DNA of 27,834 bases from JAFEBO01 sp044375915 (GTDB lineage Bacteria > Planctomycetota > Phycisphaerae > Phycisphaerales > UBA1924): the NCBI GenBank assembly GCA_044375915.1, contig JBILLU010000024.1, positions 1-27,834 on the forward strand, written 5' to 3'. Of this stretch, positions 7,366 through 12,698 are shown one piece after another. The notes under the pieces are model-generated. The model saw nothing but the letters and a program-made list of their open reading frames with translations, was not told the DNA's origin and made no database searches. Within the stretch, counting starts at the first letter, position 1. The number at the start of each line of letters is the position of its first letter. Made by a program: the position numbers and the translations under genes.

Positions 7366-7424
7366 CTTCATTCGCGGCCGACGATTCCAACCGTACCGAC
7401 CGCTCGCTCACGCTCGGGGCTCGT
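7331..7424. repeat. Inverted REP-like pair (arms 7331-7359 and 7396-7424)
   Basis: The left arm starts ACGAGCCCCGAGCGT and continues CAGCGAGTGGGTCG. The reverse complement of the right arm starts with the same 15 bases and continues GAGCGAGCGGTCGG. The first 22 bases differ at one place. The arms are about 36 nt apart and could fold into one long hairpin. The left arm is inside the zinc-ribbon gene and the right arm is in the rpsA leader. Confidence 0.8.
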
Positions 7425-7672
7425 TGGAGCGACGCTCGGAGCCTCCGCTCTGCCTACCATTTACCGTTCGGCCGGTCGACCGAACCGAGGCGGCACGCGT
7501 GTGCGTGCTCCCGTACTTGCTTTGCAGGATGCAACAGCGCCCCCGTTCCTCTCCACGAGAGGGGGCAGACCGAAAGCCGCGTGCCTGCACGTGGGCCTTC
7601 GGTGTGGTTGCCGAGACGTCGCCCCTTCGACCGGGGGATGGACGCCGCGACCGTCGAGGAACGCAATACCAC
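7366..7672 (+). other. rpsA upstream region
   Basis: This 307-nt gap begins with the right half of the REP-like pair. At 7539-7566 is a hairpin made of CCTCTC (7548-7553) and GAGAGG (7557-7562), with outer GCCC/GGGC pairs. I see no recognisable riboswitch or clear -35/-10 pair. Autoregulatory leaders are common for rpsA in other bacteria, but nothing here proves one. Confidence 0.4.
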
Positions 7673-9466
7673 ATGATCGATGAAAACCTGATCGCTTCGC
7701 TCAAAGTCATGGACTCGGAAGCCGAGGCCCTGTTCAAGGAAGCCTACGGCACCCGCGCCACGGTCGGCGCCTCCGGATACATGGACTCGTTCCTGGGCGA
7801 GCAGATCGCCGACCTTGCGCCCGGCAAGCTCATCAAGGGCAAGGTCATTGGCTTCGCCGGCGATGACGTCGTGATCGAAGTCGGCCTCAAGAGCGAAGGC
7901 CTGATCCCCAAGGCCGAGTTTGACCACATCGAGGCGATCAAGATCGGCGATGAGTTCAACGTGCTGCTCGAGAACCTTGAGGGCGAGGGTGGGCTCATCG
8001 AGCTCTCCAAGCGCAAGGCCGACCGCATGCTGGCCTGGCAGAAGCTCCTCGACACCACCAAGGAAGGCGATGTCGTCGAGGGCGTCGTTACCCGCAAGAT
8101 CAAGGGCGGCCTGCTCGTCGATATCGGCGGCGTGAACGTGTTCCTGCCCGCGTCGCAGGTCGATGTGCGTCGCCCGGGCGATGTCGGCGACTACATGGGC
8201 CGCAAGGTCCGCGCCAGCATCCTGAAGATCGACACCGAGCGTCGCAACATCGTCATCAGCCGCCGCAAGCTGATCGAAGAGGAGCGCGAGAGCGCCAAGA
8301 AGCGCCTCATGGACACCCTCAAGGAGGGCGACATCGTCCACGGCGAGGTCAAGAACATCGCCGACTTCGGCGCGTTCGTGGACCTGGGCGGCATCGACGG
8401 CCTGCTGCACATCACCGACATGTCCTGGGGCCGCATCAACCATCCGAGCGAGATGGTGAAGGTCGGCCAGAAGGTGGAAGTCAAGATTCTCAATATCGAC
8501 CGCGAGAAGGAGAAGATCGCGCTGGGCATGAAGCAGCGCGAGGCCTCCCCGTGGGAAGAGATCGAGAAGAAGTACCCCGTCAACAGCCGCATCAAGGGCG
8601 CGGTGGTCAACCTCATGTCCTACGGCGCCTTCGTGCGTCTCGAGGACGGCATCGAGGGTCTCGTCCACATCTCCGAGATGTCCTGGACGCGGCGCATCAA
8701 CCATCCGTCCGAGATCGTGCAGCCCAACCAGGAAGTCGAGGTTGTTGTCCTTGAGATCAACAAGGACAAGCAGGAGATCAGCCTCGGCATGAAGCAGACC
8801 GAGGTCAACCCCTGGGAGCTCGTGGGCGAGAAGTACCCCACCGGCACCGTCATCGAGGGCAAAGTCCGCAACCTCGCCAACTACGGCGCGTTTGTCGAGA
8901 TCGAGCCGGGCATCGACGGCCTGCTCCACGTCAGCGACATGTCCTGGACCAAGAAGGTCACGCACCCCAACGAGGTCCTCAAGAAGGGCGACACCGTCAA
9001 GTGCGTCGTCCTCGAAGTCGACCGCGAGAAGCAGCGCGTCGGCCTGGGCATGAAGCAGCTCACCGAGGATCCGTGGCTCACCGCGATCCCCGAGCACTAC
9101 AAGCCCGGCATGGTCGTCCGCGGCAAGGTCACCAAGATCACCAACTTCGGTGTCTTCGTGGAGCTTGAGTCCGACCTCGAAGGCCTCCTCCACATCAGCG
9201 AGCTCGCCGACCACAAGGTCGAGAACCCGCAGGATGTCGTCAAGGCCGGCGATGAGGTGGACGTCAAGATCCTCCGCGTCGATCGCTCCGATCGCAAGAT
9301 CGGCCTGTCGCTGAAGCGCGCCCAGTGGGGCGACACCAGCGCCAGCGAAGGCGGCGGCGGCGGTGGTGGTGGCGGCGACGAGCCCAAGCGCTCCAAGCCC
9401 TCGCCCACCCGCGGCGGCATGGACAGCCACGACGCCATGGGCACCGACAAGATCAAGTTCAAGTAA
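7673..9466 (+). CDS. rpsA: 30S ribosomal protein S1
   Basis: The 597-residue product has six S1 (OB-fold) RNA-binding repeats at about 52-114, 133-198, 219-288, 306-375, 392-461 and 479-548. Repeats three to five carry the strongest consensus (FGAFVDLGG...GLLHITDMSW). Six repeats match the classical S1 architecture that unfolds and recruits mRNA to the small subunit. The tail is unusual: nine consecutive Gly at 560-568 followed by a basic Lys/Arg/Pro stretch and a final DKIKFK. The ATG at 7673 gives MIDENLIASL, a typical S1 start; GAGGA lies about 13 nt upstream, a loose SD. The gene stands alone, followed by three hairpin terminators. Confidence 0.96.
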   Translation: MIDENLIASLKVMDSEAEALFKEAYGTRATVGASGYMDSFLGEQIADLAPGKLIKGKVIGFAGDDVVIEVGLKSEGLIPKAEFDHIEAIKIGDEFNVLLENLEGEGGLIELSKRKADRMLAWQKLLDTTKEGDVVEGVVTRKIKGGLLVDIGGVNVFLPASQVDVRRPGDVGDYMGRKVRASILKIDTERRNIVISRRKLIEEERESAKKRLMDTLKEGDIVHGEVKNIADFGAFVDLGGIDGLLHITDMSWGRINHPSEMVKVGQKVEVKILNIDREKEKIALGMKQREASPWEEIEKKYPVNSRIKGAVVNLMSYGAFVRLEDGIEGLVHISEMSWTRRINHPSEIVQPNQEVEVVVLEINKDKQEISLGMKQTEVNPWELVGEKYPTGTVIEGKVRNLANYGAFVEIEPGIDGLLHVSDMSWTKKVTHPNEVLKKGDTVKCVVLEVDREKQRVGLGMKQLTEDPWLTAIPEHYKPGMVVRGKVTKITNFGVFVELESDLEGLLHISELADHKVENPQDVVKAGDEVDVKILRVDRSDRKIGLSLKRAQWGDTSASEGGGGGGGGGDEPKRSKPSPTRGGMDSHDAMGTDKIKFK

Positions 9467-9476
9467 AGGTTCAGTA

Positions 9477-9497
9477 GCAGGGCCTTCCAGGCCCTGC
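9477..9497 (+). terminator. First hairpin after rpsA
   Basis: A 9-bp stem GCAGGGCCT/AGGCCCTGC has loop TCC and starts 10 nt past the rpsA stop. There is only a weak U tract after it. Core and loop (GGGCCTTCCAGGCCC) match the hairpin after the glutamate dehydrogenase gene. Confidence 0.55.
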
Positions 9498-9516
9498 CCC
9501 TTCAAGCCTTCCCCCC

Positions 9517-9547
9517 AAGCCCCGGCCCCGGCCGGGGCTTTTCTTTT
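9517..9547 (+). terminator. Second hairpin after rpsA, with T tract
   Basis: A stem AAGCCCCGG/CCGGGGCTT with a six-base loop is followed by TTTTCTTTT. This is the best intrinsic terminator in the array. Confidence 0.85.
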
Positions 9548-9616
9548 CCCCGCTCAATGCCGCGATGCCCGGATCCCTGGATGCCTTCCCCCTTCATGCC
9601 TTCCCCAAAAGACCTC

Positions 9617-9643
9617 AAGCCCCGGTCAGTGACCGGGGCTTTT
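9617..9643 (+). terminator. Third hairpin after rpsA
   Basis: A stem AAGCCCCGGT/ACCGGGGCTT with loop CAGTG is followed by TT before C. It shares the AAGCCCCGG arm with the hairpin 100 nt upstream, so it is probably a duplicated or back-up terminator. Confidence 0.7.
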
Positions 9644-9661
9644 CGTATGTGCGACTGAGAT

Positions 9662-9678
9662 GGGTTCGGGCGGAACCC
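9662..9678. other. Short intergenic hairpin
   Basis: GGGTTC pairs with GAACCC across a five-base loop. It has no T tract. Function is unknown. Confidence 0.4.
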
Positions 9679-9710
9679 GCAGGCGGCACGTGAGGTAGAG
9701 TGTTCGTGTA

Positions 9711-9748
9711 CCGAGTGAGCGAGGGACATCCTCCCTCGCCCGACTCGG
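9711..9748. other. Long intergenic stem-loop
   Basis: Two stacked helices, CCGAGT/ACTCGG and GCGAGGG/CCCTCGC, enclose a 7-nt loop, with a small internal bulge (GA opposite CCG). It lies about 70 nt past the last rpsA terminator and has no poly-T, so it is more likely an RNA or repeat element than a terminator. Confidence 0.55.
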
Positions 9749-9797
9749 GTGAATGCGGGCGTGCGTCGTCAAACGGGCGCCGGTCGATCCCCAAGGA

Positions 9798-9878
9798 TCA
9801 GCACATCGCCAGGAAGCTCAGCAGAAACAGAATCGAAACCTTGCGGCGATGGTCGGTCATGAGTAGAACAGTCTTCAT
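9798..9878 (-). CDS. Possible 26-residue hydrophobic peptide
   Basis: A short minus-strand frame reads MKTVLLMTDHRRKVSILFLL and then SFLAMC before TGA. A shorter form begins at the ATG at 9860. GAGAG immediately precedes the upstream ATG. The peptide is basic then hydrophobic, ending in a lipobox-like LAMC at its very last residue. It would be divergent from the 660-residue gene. It may be chance; the signal-peptide-like pattern is the only support. Confidence 0.22.
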   Translation of the reverse strand: MKTVLLMTDHRRKVSILFLLSFLAMC

Positions 9879-9930
9879 CTCTCGTTTCTCCCTCTCGATT
9901 CTTCAGATTGTCGTGCGGACGAAGATACTG

Positions 9931-11913
9931 ATGCAACCCCCGTGCCGATCCCGGGTCTCGCAGTTCGTGCTCAGCCGCACCCGCGCCGCGGCCGTCATTC
10001 TCGGAACCGCACTGTTCTCGGTCCTTCGCGTGGTCGTCCTGTCGCCGCGGAGCAACACGCCGCGTCGTGCCGGAGCAACGTCTGGAAACACCACACCTAC
10101 CGCGCACGCGTGCGCTTTGTTCGCGATCTTCGCGCTCATGACCTGCTCGCTCGCCCCCGCCACGGAGCCCGCGAAGCCGGCGGCAGACGCCGCACCCGGC
10201 GCTCCATCCGCGGTGCTGGATCTCGCCCCGCCCGACGCCCGTCTTGCCCTCGAGGCATTTAACGAGGTGCAGTCCCTGGTCCGCGCCTGGAAGCCGGGCG
10301 ACACGAGCCCGGTGGTCGCTGGCTCCGCGTTCGATCGCGCCTCGCGTGCGTGCGGCGCGGCCCAAATCACCCTCCGTTTCGGCGGCCGCGTCGTTGGACG
10401 CGCCTGGCGCGTCGGCGGCACGCCCGCCGCACTCCTCGCCGCCGCCCGCGACGCCATGCACGCCGCCGAGCCTTTCTTGCACGAGAGCGACGTCAAGGAA
10501 AGCGTCTTCGCCTCCCGACTCCTCATCAGCCTCGAACTCGCCGGCGCGCTCGTCCCTTACGCCCCCGCGTCCTACGACGACGCGGACCTCGAGATCCCTC
10601 CCGGCATCGACGGCGTCGGTGCCCGCGTCGACGACACGACGCGGCTGATCTTCCCGTCGTCGATGCTTACCCACAACACCGCCGCCGGGCTGCCGCAGTC
10701 CCCCGGCGACGCCCTTGTCGCCGCGGCCGCCGGCGCACTCGACGACCCCATTGCCGGCCTCCGCGCCGATCCCAACAACGTGCCGCAGAAACTCGCGAAG
10801 GACCGCAACGTCCAGTTCTACCGCTTCAGTGTCACCCACGTGTCGCAACAATCACCCGACGCGCCCGCGACGTTCCTCTACCGCCACGGCCGCGTCGTCG
10901 CCGAGCGCGAGGTCACGCTCGACGCGATGAAGCAGTGGGGCGACGGCGTCGCCGACTATCTGGCCGCGCGCGTGGTATCGACTCCGAGCCGGCCCGATCA
11001 GGTTGCACTCGAGTCGATCTTCAACCCACTCGGTGCCTCAGCGACACGATCCAACGATCCCGCCGTCATGAGCCTCGCGGCGTTGGCGCTCGCGGAGCGC
11101 AAGCCCGAAAGCGCACGCTTGCTGCTGCTCGCGGTCGCGATCGGATCGGAGAAGGCTCGGCTTCGCCCCGCCGCGGCCGGTGCATACTTGATCGCGTTCG
11201 AGCGACTTCTCACCCAGAGTCCAAGCCCGGCAGCGGGGCTCGATCGGGCGATCGTGCAGGCGACCGAAGTGTGCGAGCAATCGCTCACGCAGGAGAACCT
11301 GTCCCTTGCCGAGCGTTCGCTCGCTCTCGCGGGTCTGGCCCGGCGTGCCCGCTCCGATGCAGGGCTCCGGCCTCGTCTGGATGGCAAGCTTGGCGCACTG
11401 CTCGCCACCACGCAGGTCGATCAACTGGCCTCCGCCATGCCGTGGATCGTGATGGCCGCTCGGGATCTTGCACCCACTGACGCTCCGCTCGCCGTCGCGC
11501 CGCTCCTGGGCGAATGGCGCGATCTGGCGTACAAGTTCGTCCTCACCGCCGACGACGCTGGCCCCGACGGCGAAGACCTCGTCGGCGGCATGGTCTTCAC
11601 CAAGGCCCGCGTGCCGCTGCCCTCGGCCCAGACCGTCCGCGTCGCTGCGGGCCTCGCTGCCATGCTCGCCGACCCGCGGCTCACCCCCGCGGCCGACCGC
11701 GGCAAAGAGATCGTCCGCCTCGTCCCCGTACTCCGCTTCACCCGCCAACTCATGGGCGACGACATCCACGCGACCCTGTTCGCCGATCCGCTCCGCGCCA
11801 AATGGGGCGTCCGCAACGCCCTCTGGGACCAGCGAATGAACAGCGATGCCGCGGCGCTCGCGCTGATCACGCTCGACGAAGCGATCGCGGGCCTCGAAGC
11901 GAAGCCCCGTTAG
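9931..11913 (+). CDS. Exported or membrane-anchored protein of unknown function
   Basis: The 660-residue product from the ATG at 9931 has two hydrophobic stretches near the N-terminus (about 23-38, VILGTALFSVLRVVVL, and about 60-72, ALFAIFALMTCSL). These are followed by an Ala/Pro linker and a long, mainly helical, Ala/Leu-rich body without Cys clusters or repeats that I can assign. The start is uncertain. The frame is open back to 9700. Codon third positions are GC-rich from about 9931 on. An ATG at 10138 would cut off the second hydrophobic stretch, which looks like a signal peptide core. The body includes segments such as PAVMSLAALALAERKPESARLLLLAVAIG that suggest helical solenoid structure, but no family is recognised. 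It is alone between the rpsA terminators and the repeat block. Confidence 0.65.
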   Translation: MQPPCRSRVSQFVLSRTRAAAVILGTALFSVLRVVVLSPRSNTPRRAGATSGNTTPTAHACALFAIFALMTCSLAPATEPAKPAADAAPGAPSAVLDLAPPDARLALEAFNEVQSLVRAWKPGDTSPVVAGSAFDRASRACGAAQITLRFGGRVVGRAWRVGGTPAALLAAARDAMHAAEPFLHESDVKESVFASRLLISLELAGALVPYAPASYDDADLEIPPGIDGVGARVDDTTRLIFPSSMLTHNTAAGLPQSPGDALVAAAAGALDDPIAGLRADPNNVPQKLAKDRNVQFYRFSVTHVSQQSPDAPATFLYRHGRVVAEREVTLDAMKQWGDGVADYLAARVVSTPSRPDQVALESIFNPLGASATRSNDPAVMSLAALALAERKPESARLLLLAVAIGSEKARLRPAAAGAYLIAFERLLTQSPSPAAGLDRAIVQATEVCEQSLTQENLSLAERSLALAGLARRARSDAGLRPRLDGKLGALLATTQVDQLASAMPWIVMAARDLAPTDAPLAVAPLLGEWRDLAYKFVLTADDAGPDGEDLVGGMVFTKARVPLPSAQTVRVAAGLAAMLADPRLTPAADRGKEIVRLVPVLRFTRQLMGDDIHATLFADPLRAKWGVRNALWDQRMNSDAAALALITLDEAIAGLEAKPR

Positions 11914-11966
11914 CCCGACAGCGCCCCGCATGGTGAGCCTCGCGTGTATCGCGCTCCATCCGCAGA

Positions 11967-11996
11967 AGCGAGCCGGGGCGTCCTCGCCCCGGTGCG
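11967..11996 (+). repeat. REP-like element, copy 1
   Basis: It begins AGCGAGCCGGGGCGTCCTCG and ends CCCCGGTGCGG. It has an internal palindrome CGGGGCG/CGCCCCG with a TCCT loop. It differs from the copy at 16299 by one inserted G. Confidence 0.85.
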
Positions 11997-12044
11997 GAGA
12001 GCGTCGGACTCGCCGCGTTCGGGTGCTGGCCGAGCGGAAGGCAT

Positions 12045-12076
12045 TTCACCGCGGAGGACGCCGAGAACGCGGAGGA
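12045..12076 (+). repeat. GGAG-type repeat, X left arm
   Basis: It reads TTCACCGCGGAGGACGCCGA and continues GAACGCGGAGGA. It matches the reverse complement of 12267-12298 with three mismatches in 32 positions. Confidence 0.85.
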
Positions 12077-12112
12077 AGGCAGGGTGAATTCTCGTTTGAA
12101 GACAAGAAGACA

Positions 12113-12147
12113 TTCACCACGGAGATCACGGAGAACACGGAGAGAGA
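12113..12147 (+). repeat. GGAG-type repeat, Y left arm
   Basis: It reads TTCACCACGGAGATCACGGA and continues GAACACGGAGAGAGA. It matches the reverse complement of 12219-12253 with two mismatches in 35 positions. Confidence 0.88.
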
Positions 12148-12218
12148 CGCGGCAAAGAGAGTCTTAAGAATCGATCGTCGTTGTGCCCCGTGCCCGACAA
12201 CGCCTTGTCCCACCCCAT

Positions 12219-12253
12219 TCCCTCTCTGTGTTCTCCGTGATCTCCGTGGTGAA
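12219..12253 (-). repeat. GGAG-type repeat, Y right arm
   Basis: Inverted partner of 12113-12147, separated by a 71-nt loop. Confidence 0.88.
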
Positions 12254-12266
12254 CTGCCTTTGGTTT

Positions 12267-12298
12267 CCCTCCGCGCTCTCGGCGTCCTTCGCGGTGAA
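12267..12298 (-). repeat. GGAG-type repeat, X right arm
   Basis: Inverted partner of 12045-12076. It begins 13 nt after the Y right arm, whereas the left arms are 36 nt apart. Confidence 0.85.
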
Positions 12299-12325
12299 CT
12301 GTCTTTTCTTCAAGCGCAGGCGCCA

Positions 12326-12355
12326 CCGCACGGGACGAGGACGCCCCGGCACGCT
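12326..12355 (-). repeat. REP-like element, copy 2 (inverted, diverged)
   Basis: The reverse complement reads AGCGTGCCGGGGCGTCCTCG then TCCCGTGCGG. Relative to copy 1 there are two substitutions and one indel. It closes the outermost pair of the nested block. Confidence 0.8.
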
Positions 12356-12698
12356 GTGAATCCGACCGGAGCGACCGCAGTATCACCACCACTTTCGCCT
12401 CATGACCACACCCCGCAACACGCCCCGAAACGCGCTCGAAACCCCCGCCCCCGCCAAGCCCAGATTCCATCCCCAAAAATTCAAGAAAACATCTGCAAAT
12501 CAGGCCTCTCTCGCGCCCTGAATCGCAAGAAAACCGTGGCGGTTTCGACTATCATTCCCATCGCGCCGGGCGGCTCGTTTTCGACCCTCGGACGGGTCCA
12601 CAATGCACCCTTCCCGGCGCGCCGAGCGACGGCGATCCACGCCTCAAAAAGCCCCGCTCGGACCCGCTCGAACGCGATCGCGCGACACGGAGTCATGG

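Larger units (their letters stand above)
11914..12698. other. 785-nt non-coding block with nested inverted repeats
   Basis: No supportable gene is present. From outside in, three inverted pairs are nested on a shared centre near 12183: REP-like arms 11967-11996 and 12326-12355, X arms 12045-12076 and 12267-12298, and Y arms 12113-12147 and 12219-12253. The remaining 343 nt (12356-12698) are the gyrA upstream region. It contains a TATCAT box at 12550-12555 without a convincing -35, and GGAG at 12689-12692 before the gyrA start. Confidence 0.8.

Noticed and set aside
7454..9505. 683-codon open frame antisense to rpsA
   Set aside because: Shadow of a strongly supported S1 gene; repetitive acidic composition mirrors the S1 repeats.
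11967..12355. CRISPR array
   Set aside because: Repeats are inverted pairs of different sequences, not regularly spaced direct repeats; no cas genes.
12402..12521. 39-codon basic, Pro-rich frame before gyrA
   Set aside because: No SD, no -10-like box at leaderless distance, no recognised pattern; probably chance.
12550..12555. TATCAT as gyrA promoter -10
   Set aside because: No -35 at suitable spacing and 143 nt from the start; left only as a remark.
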